DNA of 64,000 bases from an uncultured Pseudomonadota bacterium. GTDB lineage: Bacteria; Pseudomonadota; Gammaproteobacteria; Burkholderiales; JALYOK01. This document shows positions 8,282 to 17,287 of this stretch, in pieces. The stretch covers positions 62,001 through 126,000 of the forward strand of contig CADEHE010000001.1 of NCBI GenBank assembly GCA_902826775.1. Direction: 5' to 3'. The notes under the pieces were generated by a model that saw nothing but the letters and a program-made list of their open reading frames with translations, was not told the DNA's origin and did not search any database. Positions within the stretch are counted from its first letter, which is position 1. Every line of letters begins with the position of its first letter. A program made the translations under genes and the position numbers.

Positions 8282-10009
8282 CTAAAAGCTGAAAGTCACT
8301 GTCTCGGGAGCCAGATTTTCGGGAGGCTTTCGCCGCGGCCGAGCGTTGGGCAAAGTTTCCAATAGCGCCTGCGCGCGCGCCATGCAATCGGCGAGCGGCA
8401 GCGGCCGCGCGTGTATCACGTTCGTGTTGAAGGCCAACGCCGCCAGCGCAGGCGTCGGCTGGTCGCGCTCGTGGCGCCAAGCCCCGCTACGCCAGTCGCA
8501 TTCATATTGAGAAACAAAGCGCTCACCATGCTCCGCGACAAACTCAATCGCATGCAACAAGAACTTGAACTCCTCCGGTGCGATGAAGTAACTAAAATTC
8601 AGTCGTGTCCAGCCAGGCTTGACCACCTCGAAACCTTGCAGCACGGCGTCGCGGAACTGGGTCGCGAGCGCGCCATCGATACCGAGCAGGCGATGCGCGT
8701 ATGGGCCCGCGCAGGCACAGCCGCCGCGCGACTGAATACCGAATAAATCATTCAGCAGGCGCACTACCAAGCGCGGATGTAAGTAGCGCCCGTCCGCGGT
8801 GCGCACCAGAAACGACAAGATCGCCAAGCGCGGTGCATCCAAGTTACCGAGCAGTTCGATATGCGGATGGCGGCGCAAGCGTTCGATCGCCGTTCGAATC
8901 ATGCGCCTTTCGAGACGCTCGATCGTCTTCGCGCCGACAGCGCCCTTGATCATAAACGCCAGCGCGGCCCGAATACGCTGCAGGGCACCCGGCGTGCCGG
9001 CATCTTCACGCTGCTCGACATCGTCGACAAAATGGTGCTCATCCGCGCTGACGTAGCGCACGGTGCCGCCACCTGCGGTGCTCGGCGCGCTCAATCGGTA
9101 AAGCTTAGGATTGAAAACCAACAACCCGGGCGCGCCTGGACCGCCAATCAACTTGTGCGTACTGATGAATATGGCGTCATAACCATCCGCCTCGCCGGCG
9201 CGCATTTCGATTTCGCAATGCGGCGCGGCGGCGGCGAAGTCGAAGCAGGCCAGCGCGCCGAATTCGTGCAACAGCCGCGCGATGGCGCGCGTGTCGGTGA
9301 GCATGCCGGTGACATTCGATGCGGCGCTGAACGATCCGATCAGCGGACGCCCGGAGTCCCGCGCGGCTTGCAACTCGGCGCGCAAGGCGTGCACATCGAT
9401 AGCGCCATCGCTGCCTAGCGGCACTTCAATCACGTCGGCGATCGTTTCGCGCCAACTTACCTCGTTGGAGTGGTGCTCATAGGGGCCGACGAATACCAAC
9501 GGGCGCTGCGAGGCAGGCAGTGCCGCGCGCACCGATTTGCGCAGCGCCTCTGGAACAACTATGCCGAGAATCTCTTGCAGGCGCTTGATCGCGCCGGTGG
9601 ATCCGGTGCCGCAAAACAACAGCTTACAGTTTTGCGCGCCCAGGCTCGCTTTGATGATCTGCGCTGCATCATGCGCCAGCGCCGTGGTGTGCGCGCCGGT
9701 TGCGCTGTCTTCAGTGTGCGTATTGGCATACAAGGGCAACACGCGATCGAGGATAAACTTTTCGACCCACAGCAGCGCGCGACCGGAAGCAACGTGGTCG
9801 GCATAGATGATGCGGCGCGCACCGAACGGCGTGCGCACGGTCGCCTCGCTGCCGATCAGCTGCGAGCGCACCCATGCTGGGGTTAAGCAAAAATTGGCCC
9901 CGTGCGTTTCGGATGCTGAGCTCATACCTGCAATAGCGGCGTTGACTTGACGCCCGAGGGCTGAGCTGCAATCCATGGCTGTTATGCCGATGTCTGTCAC
10001 TGCGTTCAT
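8282..10009 (-). CDS. long class V aminotransferase / cysteine desulfurase-like PLP protein
   Basis: PLP enzyme of fold type I, class V. The lysine is Lys286 in FISTHKLIGGPGAPG; GTGSTGA (residues 134-140) and SFSAASNVTG are the usual phosphate and cofactor loops. A cysteine-bearing loop SRGGCACAGPYAH lies where cysteine desulfurases and selenocysteine lyases carry the active Cys. At 575 residues it is about 150 longer than a typical SufS/NifS, with a roughly 40-residue N-terminal lead and a C-terminal extension from about residue 470. The ATG at 10009 has GAGGG upstream. The true reaction is unknown. Confidence 0.75.
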   Translation of the reverse strand: MNAVTDIGITAMDCSSALGRQVNAAIAGMSSASETHGANFCLTPAWVRSQLIGSEATVRTPFGARRIIYADHVASGRALLWVEKFILDRVLPLYANTHTEDSATGAHTTALAHDAAQIIKASLGAQNCKLLFCGTGSTGAIKRLQEILGIVVPEALRKSVRAALPASQRPLVFVGPYEHHSNEVSWRETIADVIEVPLGSDGAIDVHALRAELQAARDSGRPLIGSFSAASNVTGMLTDTRAIARLLHEFGALACFDFAAAAPHCEIEMRAGEADGYDAIFISTHKLIGGPGAPGLLVFNPKLYRLSAPSTAGGGTVRYVSADEHHFVDDVEQREDAGTPGALQRIRAALAFMIKGAVGAKTIERLERRMIRTAIERLRRHPHIELLGNLDAPRLAILSFLVRTADGRYLHPRLVVRLLNDLFGIQSRGGCACAGPYAHRLLGIDGALATQFRDAVLQGFEVVKPGWTRLNFSYFIAPEEFKFLLHAIEFVAEHGERFVSQYECDWRSGAWRHERDQPTPALAALAFNTNVIHARPLPLADCMARAQALLETLPNARPRRKPPENLAPETVTFSF

Positions 10010-10309
10010 TGATCGCCCTCACCAAAGTTTGGCGTTGCACCCCGCGGCATACGCCTCGCACGAGTCTATTCCGCGCGCGAGCGCAAAGGTTCAATCCGGG
10101 AACCAGCGCTGCAGCAGCGGGCTCCAAACGAGAATGGTCCCGGATCTTGGCCTGCTAAGCTTAGGCCCTTCACCGCTGCTGCTCGGTGATACGCATCACT
10201 GGCACGAACGTGAAAATTGCCCTGAGGGCGAGCCGTCTTGTTGCGCGACATCTTGATTTCTGGGACATTACCGAGCGTTAAGGCATCCGTCCCCGTTCTG
10301 GAGAACACC
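10010..10309. other. 300-bp divergent intergenic region
   Basis: This lies between the class V aminotransferase (minus) and the serine hydrolase (plus). I see no convincing gene. Ten-base arms GCAGCAGCGG and CCGCTGCTGC occur around 10110-10186 as a loose inverted repeat. Promoters for both flanking genes must be here, but no clear sigma-70 boxes can be defended. Confidence 0.4.
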
Positions 10310-11620
10310 ATGACCCGCAAGGCGTATTTGCCGTACCGATCCTCATTTCGCGCACTGATAGCAATTGCTTTTACTGCCGCCGTTACCGCCCTTGCTGCCG
10401 ATTTGGGACGGGCAAAACCCGAGGACGTTGGACTTTCCTCGGAACGGCTGGACCGTATCGAGCAGGTGCTTGGCGCTAAGGTAAGAGCCGGCGAAATTCC
10501 GGGCTACGTGGCACTCGTCGCCAGGCGCGGCAAAATCGCATACTTCGAAGCCAACGGCGTGCAAGACCCCAACACCAAAAAGCCGATGACGCGCGATTCG
10601 ATCTTCCGCATTTACTCCATGACCAAACCGATCACCAGCGTGGCGGCGATGATTTTGGTCGAAGAAGGCAAGATCAAATTATCCGATCCGATCGGCATGT
10701 ATTTGCCCGAGCTCGCCAACCTGAGCGTTGCCACCAACGCCGACACGGCCAAAGATCCGAGCGAAATCCAAACGCGACCGGCGAAAAATCCGGTGCGGGT
10801 GCTCGATTTGCTGCTGCACACGTCGGGTTTCACCTACGGCTTCTTCAAACCCTTCCCCGGCGGCGGTGCGGTCGAGCAAATGTATCTCGACGGCGGCGTC
10901 AACGACTTGAACATCAGCAACGCGGAACTGGTTACGCGCATCAGCAAGCTGCCGCTCAAATTCGAGCCGGGCAGCACGTGGTGGTATAGCCGCTCGACCG
11001 ATGTGCTCGGGCGTCTGATCGAAGTCGTCTCCGGCATGACCCTCGGCGAGTTTTTCGAGAAGCGCATCACCAAGCCGCTCGGGATGGTTGATACGGCATT
11101 TACCGTCGCGCCCAACAAAGTAGGCCGTTTCGTCGAGCCGTTCGACGAAGACAAGAAAGGCTTGATCCTGCAGTACACTGATCCGACCAAGCTGGTGAAG
11201 TTCGAAGCCGGCGGGCAAGGCTTGACCGCGACCGCGATGGACTACGCGCGCTTTGCTCACATGTTGCTCAAGGGGGGCGCACTGGGCGATAACCGAATCC
11301 TCGGGCGTAAGACCGTTGAGTTGATGACCATGAACCACGTCGGGCCGAACATCAACCCCGGCCCATTCTTCTTGCCAGGTCAAAGCCACGGCTATGGCTT
11401 GCTCGGCGCGGTGCGCACCGAAGGTCCGCGCGCGCCCGCACCCCTGAACGCTATGGACGGGAGCGTCGGCGAATTCTATTGGGCGGGCTACGCCGGCACC
11501 TACTTTTGGGTCGATCCCAAAGAAGAATTGGTGGGCGTCTACATGATGCAGTCGGTCAAGCATCTGCTCGCTTACGCGACCAGCTTCAAGACGCTGGTGG
11601 TGCAATCGGTGGTGAAGTAG
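10310..11620 (+). CDS. exported serine hydrolase, beta-lactamase class C / esterase VIII family (S12)
   Basis: A 436-residue protein; the ATG at 10310 follows CTGGAGA. A signal peptide covers residues 1-30 (AIAFTAAVTALAA). The S-x-x-K motif is SMTK at 103-106 and the second motif is Tyr226 in WWYSRSTDVLG; the third motif region appears as GYAGTYFWV. The combination matches carboxylesterases and penicillin-binding-like hydrolases more than true AmpC. It probably acts in the periplasm on an ester or amide. Neighbours give no substrate. Confidence 0.82.
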   Translation: MTRKAYLPYRSSFRALIAIAFTAAVTALAADLGRAKPEDVGLSSERLDRIEQVLGAKVRAGEIPGYVALVARRGKIAYFEANGVQDPNTKKPMTRDSIFRIYSMTKPITSVAAMILVEEGKIKLSDPIGMYLPELANLSVATNADTAKDPSEIQTRPAKNPVRVLDLLLHTSGFTYGFFKPFPGGGAVEQMYLDGGVNDLNISNAELVTRISKLPLKFEPGSTWWYSRSTDVLGRLIEVVSGMTLGEFFEKRITKPLGMVDTAFTVAPNKVGRFVEPFDEDKKGLILQYTDPTKLVKFEAGGQGLTATAMDYARFAHMLLKGGALGDNRILGRKTVELMTMNHVGPNINPGPFFLPGQSHGYGLLGAVRTEGPRAPAPLNAMDGSVGEFYWAGYAGTYFWVDPKEELVGVYMMQSVKHLLAYATSFKTLVVQSVVK

Positions 11621-11677
11621 CGCTGCAATCTACGGCGCCGCAACTGCGCGGCGCCCCTCTCTAAGCCCAAGGCGCGC

Positions 11678-12334
11678 ATGGATATCCGCGAACGATTTTT
11701 GCAGGTCGATACGTCGACCGTTTGTGATTTGTTGGAAAACCTCGGCAAGCGCGATCAAGCGCTGTCTACCGCGTTGATGCCGCTGGCGCCGGAGCAGGCT
11801 AAGCTCGCCGGATTCGCTTACACGGTGCGTGGACAAATGACGCCGTATGCCGGCCCGACCGATCCGGACAAAATGGCGGCGATTAACGGCATGACGCCCG
11901 GCGTCGTTGCGGTGTGGACCGGCGACGGCGAAGGCATGGGTTACTTCGGCGAGCTACTCGCGCTCGGCATGAAAGTGCGCGGCTGCAGGGGCTTAGTCAT
12001 CAACGGCGGCGCGCGCGACACGCATTGGATCGCCAAGCACGGTATTCCTACATATGTGAAGTACCGCTCGCCGGTGCAATCGATCACGCGCTGGAAAGTC
12101 ACCGGCTGCCAAATTCCGATCACCATGCCCGGCGCCACGGCTAAAACAGTAGAAGTGCGCCCGGGTGATTTCGTGCTGGGCGACGCAGATGGCGTCGTTG
12201 TCATTCCAAGCGAACACATCGAGGCGGTGCTGGTCGAAGCGGAGAAGATCACCGCGCGCGAAGTGAAGATTCGCGCTGAGATCGATGGTGGCGCGCCGTT
12301 GGACGTGGTGATAAAGCGGTATGGGAGTTTCTGA
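11678..12334 (+). CDS. RraA-family protein, possible HMG/CHA-type aldolase
   Basis: A 218-residue member of the RraA / demethylmenaquinone-methyltransferase-fold family, which includes 4-hydroxy-4-methyl-2-oxoglutarate aldolases. Key segments are STVCDLLENLG (11-22), the central MGYFGELLALGMKVRGCRGLVINGGARDTHWI with the GGARD loop, and GDFVLGDADGVVVIP. The length fits the aldolase type better than the shorter RNase E regulator. The gene overlaps the following aspartic protease by 14 bp, suggesting coupled translation. Confidence 0.8.
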   Translation: MDIRERFLQVDTSTVCDLLENLGKRDQALSTALMPLAPEQAKLAGFAYTVRGQMTPYAGPTDPDKMAAINGMTPGVVAVWTGDGEGMGYFGELLALGMKVRGCRGLVINGGARDTHWIAKHGIPTYVKYRSPVQSITRWKVTGCQIPITMPGATAKTVEVRPGDFVLGDADGVVVIPSEHIEAVLVEAEKITAREVKIRAEIDGGAPLDVVIKRYGSF

Positions 12335-12863
12335 GTTTGTGACACAAATGCGGATGCATGGCCGCATCCATCCCGCCTTCTTGCTGTTCTGGATCGCGCT
12401 CGCCGTCGTAGCGTATTTCGGCATGGATGCCTTGATTAAGCCCAAAGTGGCGAGCGTGAACGTGGTGACTGACGGTACGCGCGAGATTGTCATCCCGCGC
12501 TCGCGCAACGGCCACTACTACGTCGCCGGCACAATCAACGAGCATGCGACGACTTTTATGGTCGATACTGGCGCAAGCAGCGTGGCAATCGACCCGCAAG
12601 TCGCCCGCGCAGCTGGCCTGCCCAAGGGGCTCGCGAGCACGTTTAACACTGCCGCTGGGGAAACGCAGGGCGAAACCGTACTTGGCCAAAGCGTAAGCAT
12701 CGGCGGCTTTCGTTTGAACAATCTGCGCATTGCCGTGATCGATGGCGTCGGCGAATACGGCTTGCTCGGGCAGAACTTCCTACGCCATGTGGATGTACTG
12801 CAATCGGGCAGCGAAATGAAATTGCGGGTACGCTCGACTGCAGCCCCGCACGAAGTGCGTTAG
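12321..12863 (+). CDS. membrane-anchored retropepsin-like aspartic protease (clan AA)
   Basis: A 180-residue protein with one transmembrane segment near residues 19-36 (FLLFWIALAVVAYFGMDAL) and a periplasmic retropepsin-like domain. Catalytic Asp82 lies in FMVDTGASSVAID; YGLLGQNFLRHV is the conserved second half, as in the clan AA proteobacterial family (TIGR02281). As in retropepsins, one Asp per chain means it should act as a dimer. It overlaps the upstream RraA-like gene and meets the next gene tail to tail with a 4-bp overlap. Confidence 0.84.
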   Translation: MGVSEFVTQMRMHGRIHPAFLLFWIALAVVAYFGMDALIKPKVASVNVVTDGTREIVIPRSRNGHYYVAGTINEHATTFMVDTGASSVAIDPQVARAAGLPKGLASTFNTAAGETQGETVLGQSVSIGGFRLNNLRIAVIDGVGEYGLLGQNFLRHVDVLQSGSEMKLRVRSTAAPHEVR

Positions 12864-13546
12864 CCGAACTGCCGCATTCGGCGACGTAACGCGCATGCGC
12901 ACAGCGCCGCGCCCATGAGCGGTAGCGTGCCAGGCAAGCTTATCGCTGCGCCTTCTTGGAACAACCAAACGCCGGAAAGCAGCACTGCGGACGAATCCTG
13001 TATGGGCAGCGCGTCATTCCAACTCAGACCACCGGCGGCGTTGGCAAGATTGAACGATTCCGTATCGGCCGCGCCGCATCCGCCTCCAACATCCGGCGGG
13101 CTGCGATCGTTGAGAACGCCTCGCACAGCACGGGAATCGGGTGACGCTCCGCCGGCGTCAGAAACGAGACCATAGAACGCCAACACGCAACCATCTCCGC
13201 TGACGTCTTCGACAGTCGCGCCAAACAAGGTAACGATGGTTTGAAAATCGGCGAAGGCATTGGCAGGTGCCGAGGCCAGCACGCCACTGTTGCTAATAAG
13301 CTGATCGACCGCGACGGAAGACCCGACTTGGAACCCGGCATACTGAGGATCCGCCGCCAGTGCCGTCATGACGTCATTAAACGAAAGGCTGCGGGTGAGA
13401 GACAAATCCAGCCACACGCGATTGCTGATCGTGTCACGAGTAGCTGTATCCGGCCCGAACGGGCTGCTTACAGAAATGAGTGCCGCCGACGCGAGGTTAT
13501 GGCCCAGGCAGAGTAATCCGAGCAACATGAATCGAGCGAGTGTCAT
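12860..13546 (-). CDS. secreted protein with PEP-CTERM-like sorting tail (variant SLPGTLPLMG)
   Basis: A 228-residue protein starting at the ATG at 13546 after a GGAG ribosome site. The signal peptide is residues 1-21 (LLGLLCLGHNLASAA). The C-terminus has the architecture of exosortase substrates: a short motif (SLPGTLPLMGAALCACAL), a hydrophobic helix and an Arg cluster (RRRMRQFG). The motif is SLP rather than the usual VPEP, so recognition by a typical exosortase is uncertain. The middle has no recognised domain. It was probably exported for cell-surface or matrix display. Confidence 0.68.
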   Translation of the reverse strand: MTLARFMLLGLLCLGHNLASAALISVSSPFGPDTATRDTISNRVWLDLSLTRSLSFNDVMTALAADPQYAGFQVGSSVAVDQLISNSGVLASAPANAFADFQTIVTLFGATVEDVSGDGCVLAFYGLVSDAGGASPDSRAVRGVLNDRSPPDVGGGCGAADTESFNLANAAGGLSWNDALPIQDSSAVLLSGVWLFQEGAAISLPGTLPLMGAALCACALRRRMRQFG

Positions 13547-13743
13547 ATTGATTGCTCCGGCAAGGTGTGGACAAATAATGCTACACCCCAAGGGGATCAC
13601 GCTCAAGTCAATATGCCCTTCTTCAATATGCCCTTCTAGCAGTGGGATCAGTGCGAGCGTGCGAGTTAGAATCGTGCATCCGTTCCCGGGCGCTGCTGCG
13701 CACAGTGTCCGAGCCGCCCGCAACAAACACGTTGGGAGAAGCC

Positions 13744-14925
13744 ATGAGCCGCATCAACAAAGTGGAAGTGCATGTGTTTCAATTCGACGCGCACAATCTC
13801 GGGTTCACGCGCGGCCAAGGCGTGGGCGCATTCGGCTACAAAAAGGGCTCGAAGATTCGCGTCACCAAATACGCCACGGTCATCATGACGGAGAACGGTT
13901 TGCGCGGCGAATATGCGGCACTCTGGGTAGCATCAGCTTCAACATTAGGTCAGACTTTAATGTTGGCGCCATACCTAATTGGGTATGAGGCCGAGGCGCG
14001 TGAACAAATCTACGATGACTTGAAGCGCCAAGCACGCCAATTCGATCACATGGGGCACGGGCCGATCGACATTGCGCTGTGGGACCTGGCCGGCAAGAAA
14101 CTCGGTGCTTCGGTATCGGAACTACTCGGCGGCTATCGCAAACGCTTGCCTGCGTACGCGAGCACTTTTCACGGCGACCGTTCCACCGAGGGCAAGGGAC
14201 TCAACAGTAAAGAAGCGTTCGGTGAATTCGCGCTGCAGTGTTATGAGATGGGCTACCGCGCGTTCAAGATACACGGCTGGAACGAAGGCGATAAACGCGA
14301 AGAAGCGGCGAACGTCCTGCACGTGCGCAAGACGGTCGGCGACAAGATGGAGCTGATGCTTGACCCCGCGTGCGAACTGCGCACCTTTGCCGACGCGCTT
14401 TATGTCGGGCGCGCTTGCGACGAAGCGAACTACTTTTGGTACGAAGACCCATTCCGCGATTCCGGCACCTCGGCGTTCGCGCATAAGAAGTTGCGCGAAT
14501 TTTTAAAGACGCCGATTCTGCAAACCGAGCATGTGCGCGGCGTCGAACCGAAGGCGGATTTTATGATTCAAGGCGGCACGGATTTCCTGCGCGTCGATCC
14601 GGAGTACGACATGGGCATCACCGGCTGCATGAAGATTGCGCACCTGGCGGAAGCCTTCGGCATCGACGCCGAGATTCACGTCGCCGGTCCGGCGCACCGC
14701 GCCTGCATGTCGGCGATGCGCAACAGCAACTACTACGAAGTCGGCCTAGTCGGGCCGGATTGCCCCAACGTGATGCCGCCCGTTTATAGATGCGGATATC
14801 ACGACGAGCTGAATTGCATCGGCGAAGACGGTTGCGTCTCGGTGCCGACCGGACCCGGGCTGGGCGTCGAGTACGATTGGGATTTCATCGCGAAGAACCG
14901 CATTGCGCTACACGAATTCTCCTAA
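13744..14925 (+). CDS. enolase-superfamily dehydratase/racemase (mandelate racemase-like)
   Basis: A 393-residue protein with GGGAGA just upstream of ATG 13744. It has the enolase N-terminal capping domain and a barrel. Metal ligands are readable as Asp207 (MLDPAC), Glu234 (WYEDPF) and Glu262 (LQTEHV). The usual barrel K-x-K is FKIHG here, Lys175 with His177 in the second position. That pattern, with IHVAGPAH later, points to an acid-sugar dehydratase-like member rather than a classic racemase; the substrate is unknown. A strong terminator follows. Confidence 0.83.
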   Translation: MSRINKVEVHVFQFDAHNLGFTRGQGVGAFGYKKGSKIRVTKYATVIMTENGLRGEYAALWVASASTLGQTLMLAPYLIGYEAEAREQIYDDLKRQARQFDHMGHGPIDIALWDLAGKKLGASVSELLGGYRKRLPAYASTFHGDRSTEGKGLNSKEAFGEFALQCYEMGYRAFKIHGWNEGDKREEAANVLHVRKTVGDKMELMLDPACELRTFADALYVGRACDEANYFWYEDPFRDSGTSAFAHKKLREFLKTPILQTEHVRGVEPKADFMIQGGTDFLRVDPEYDMGITGCMKIAHLAEAFGIDAEIHVAGPAHRACMSAMRNSNYYEVGLVGPDCPNVMPPVYRCGYHDELNCIGEDGCVSVPTGPGLGVEYDWDFIAKNRIALHEFS

Positions 14926-14926
14926 C

Positions 14927-14954
14927 AAAAAAGGCCTGCATCAGCAGGCCTTTT
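14927..14954. terminator. bidirectional intrinsic terminator
   Basis: Arms AAAAGGCCTGC and GCAGGCCTTTT with loop ATCA form an 11-bp stem with an A-run on one side and a T-run on the other. It sits between the convergent enolase-like gene and the PEP-CTERM gene and should stop both transcripts. Confidence 0.9.
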
Positions 14955-14976
14955 CGTACTAGAGCGTTGAAAGCCG

Positions 14977-15798
14977 TTAGCTTGCTTGCGACTTGCGGCG
15001 GCCGGCAGCTACTGCAGCCAGCAGGCCGACGCCAAACAGCGCAAGCGTTTCCGGCTCGGGTACGGTTGGGTTGATCACCTGACCGTTGCGCACCTCGAAG
15101 TTGTACTGACCCAGCACATTGCTGTTGCGGCTACCGTGGATCAAACCGCTGGCAAGGTTGCTGTCCAAAAAGGAGCGCGTGATGCGCGAACCGGCAAACT
15201 CGAAATCGTTCGCGCCGCCGTCGGTGTAACCAGCCGCCGCCGGGGTCCCGCCGAAGCCATTGGCACCACCGCTTGCGCTACCCGTTTCCCACAGAATCTG
15301 GTCATAGTTGAACTGAATATCGAAGTTGCCTGCGCCGGTATCGGAACGATCCGTCAGAATCAGCTGGAAGCTATTCAATTTGTCGGCCTGAGTGCTGAAA
15401 TAGCCGACGTTAATCCAGTTCACACCGAACACATTGCGGCTACCAATCGAACCGGTGCCGTAGCGCACCACGTCCGACACCGAATTGCGCGTGTCGACAT
15501 CGGCGAAAAACGGCGCAATGATCGGGAACGAATTGTTAAGCAAGCCGAATGGGGTGAACGTCGACAGCGGACTGTTGAACGTAACGTTACCGTTGTTGTT
15601 CACGTACAGCTGTGTGTAGTTCGTGCCAAAGAAATTGGCGGTAAAACCCAAGGAAGTTAGACCGGTCGAACCATCGTCGTTACGGGCAAGGACGTTGGTG
15701 AATTGACCCGCGTCATGAATCGCCGCTGCGTTGGACAAAGTCGTCGCTAGGCAAAGGCCAGCCGCTACAAGAAACCTGCCAATGTTGTTGTTCTTCAT
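14977..15798 (-). CDS. PEP-CTERM surface protein with nidogen-like (NIDO) domain
   Basis: A 273-residue exported protein. Signal peptide residues 1-25 (LVAAGLCLATTLSNAAA). Residues 45-190 resemble the NIDO domain: LYVNNNGNVTFNSPLSTFTP, IIAPFFADVDTR, FGVNWINVGYF and FDIQFNYDQILWETG. The C-terminus VPEPETLALFGVGLLAAVAAGRRKS is a canonical PEP-CTERM sorting signal, cut and processed by an exosortase in bacteria that make extracellular polysaccharide. No exosortase gene is in the window. Confidence 0.88.
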   Translation of the reverse strand: MKNNNIGRFLVAAGLCLATTLSNAAAIHDAGQFTNVLARNDDGSTGLTSLGFTANFFGTNYTQLYVNNNGNVTFNSPLSTFTPFGLLNNSFPIIAPFFADVDTRNSVSDVVRYGTGSIGSRNVFGVNWINVGYFSTQADKLNSFQLILTDRSDTGAGNFDIQFNYDQILWETGSASGGANGFGGTPAAAGYTDGGANDFEFAGSRITRSFLDSNLASGLIHGSRNSNVLGQYNFEVRNGQVINPTVPEPETLALFGVGLLAAVAAGRRKSQAS

Positions 15799-16113
15799 TA
15801 TTGATCCTTATTGTTCTGTGAAAACCACACAGGCTATCTAGCAATTTAAATGCCCACTGATGAATACCGCAAGGACTCAATGAGTTAAGGTACAGTAGTA
15901 AAGTGCCTCCACACGAGACTGTTAAGATTCCCGACAGACTTCGCGTAAGCGCAAAGCAAAATCGTATTGTTACTGCGTCAACAAGTTGCGTTGCCAAGGT
16001 TACTTTTTTCAACTCGTGCCATCCACAGATACCGCCGCCCAAGCAATGACCGCCCGCCCCTGTCCAAACGACGCGTGCCCGAAGAGGCGCGGACAATCGG
16101 ATTTCTTTACACT
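15799..16113. other. 315-bp divergent intergenic region
   Basis: This AT-richer stretch lies between the PEP-CTERM gene (minus) and the lipoprotein gene (plus). No gene is seen. The part adjacent to 15799 (around 15805-15850) contains several A/T runs and is the likely promoter of the PEP-CTERM gene, but no boxes stand out enough to mark. Confidence 0.4.
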
Positions 16114-16854
16114 ATGAAAGCCCGAGCCGTCGCCTCCCTTACTCTGGCGGCCCTGGTGGTTGCCTGCGGCACACCCCGGCGACCGGCGCCGAGCGTCGAG
16201 CAGCGTCCCGATGCGCCCGCCCGTCCGCAGGTGTTACCAGGCGCGCGTCCCAGCGCCAATGCCAGCGTTGCTTACGACAAGTTTCAAGGAAGCTGCCAGA
16301 GCCTACAGAATTACATCCAAACGCGCGGCGTGCAGGACTGCGACGGCCAAACGCACGCCGGCTGGTTTGGCGCGACACGCTGCCAAGTCAATGCCGCCGG
16401 CTTTAGCTACACACCGCTACGCGAAAAGGGGGCATTGGGCAGAACGTGCCTGTCGATCGAGTTTCCGCGCGGCCAGATGCCGTTCAGATTGAATTCCGCT
16501 TGCGTGCGCATTGTCGATTGGGTGCCCGCCCAAGCAATTGCGCCTACCTGCGCGGAGCACCGGCAGAGCTGGCTCAAGCAAGCCTACGATCACGAGCAAT
16601 ACCATGTGTATCAATGCGAGCGCGAAGTCTACAACGGCAACAAGCGCTGGTCAGCATCCGCACACCACTTTCGCGGCTGCGGTTTCACCGAGAGCGGCGC
16701 GCGCAGAGAATTGAATCAGGATATTGAATCGGCGCTGAGCCGCGAACACCAACGCATTATGAACAGCATTGCGCGCGAGTCGGATGCGTTTCATCGCACG
16801 CCGGGCGGGCAGCCGGTGACGACGCGTTGCGGCACGCTGTGCCCGGGTAGCTAA
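16114..16854 (+). CDS. lipoprotein with HExxH motif, putative zinc protease
   Basis: A 246-residue lipoprotein: lipobox LVVAC with Cys18, then a Pro/Arg/Ala-rich linker to about residue 50. The main domain has many cysteines and the motif DHEQYHVYQCE, so His160-Glu161-x-x-His164 form a zinc-protease-like HExxH. The arrangement recalls the DUF922 group of predicted secreted zinc-dependent proteases; that link is by motif only. A helix rich in Glu and Arg (ELNQDIESALSREHQRIMNSI) follows. Its end overlaps the convergent vapC by 4 bp. Confidence 0.65.
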   Translation: MKARAVASLTLAALVVACGTPRRPAPSVEQRPDAPARPQVLPGARPSANASVAYDKFQGSCQSLQNYIQTRGVQDCDGQTHAGWFGATRCQVNAAGFSYTPLREKGALGRTCLSIEFPRGQMPFRLNSACVRIVDWVPAQAIAPTCAEHRQSWLKQAYDHEQYHVYQCEREVYNGNKRWSASAHHFRGCGFTESGARRELNQDIESALSREHQRIMNSIARESDAFHRTPGGQPVTTRCGTLCPGS

Positions 16855-17279
16855 GCGCGCAGCCGCTCGAAACTTAAGCCGTCGAAGCGGTCGAAGTCGC
16901 GATCAAAAGAAACCAACGTTGCACCGTGCTCTATGGCGAGCGCAGCAAGATGCGCGTCAGTAGTAAGATTGTCTGCCGTTCCTGCCGTGGCAAGCAGTCC
17001 GCCGAGCAAGTCAGCGTGCTGCTGGGTCGGCAGCAGCACCTGAACGCGCGGGTGATCGAGCCAAAACTTCATGGTGCCCAACGCGTCGTCGATAGACAAT
17101 GGTTGCGGAAAGATGCCGCGGCGCGTCGAAATTCGCAGAAAACCCAGCAAACTCACCCATGCCAACCCAACACCAGCTGGCGCGGCTAACGCGTGCTCGA
17201 TCCAAGCGAGCGCGACCGGGTGCTGTGGGGCGGCAGTATTCACCACGTACAACAATACATTGGTATCGAGCAGTTTCAC
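16851..17279 (-). CDS. vapC: VapC-type PIN-domain ribonuclease toxin, separated from its antitoxin
   Basis: A 142-residue PIN protein: acidic residues Asp5 (MKLLDTNVLLY), Asp108 (NLTTDAHLAALA) and Asp126 (LVSFDRDFDRF) match the metal centre of VapC RNases. The GTG start at 17279 is immediately followed upstream by a direct repeat and foreign DNA, and there is no good ribosome site, so expression may be weak. A typical partner VapB lies 6.6 kb away at 23879-24154 on the same strand; deletion of the intervening block restores a GTGA stop/start overlap. It may now be a silent orphan toxin. Confidence 0.87.
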   Translation of the reverse strand: MKLLDTNVLLYVVNTAAPQHPVALAWIEHALAAPAGVGLAWVSLLGFLRISTRRGIFPQPLSIDDALGTMKFWLDHPRVQVLLPTQQHADLLGGLLATAGTADNLTTDAHLAALAIEHGATLVSFDRDFDRFDGLSFERLRA

Positions 17280-17287
17280 CGGGCGCG
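17277..17287. repeat. left 11-bp direct repeat flanking the inserted block
   Basis: CACCGGGCGCG; the identical 11 bases occur at 23886-23896. The left copy includes the vapC GTG start (as CAC on the plus strand). The two copies bracket the block between vapC and vapB. They may be a target duplication or recombination microhomology. Confidence 0.75.
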
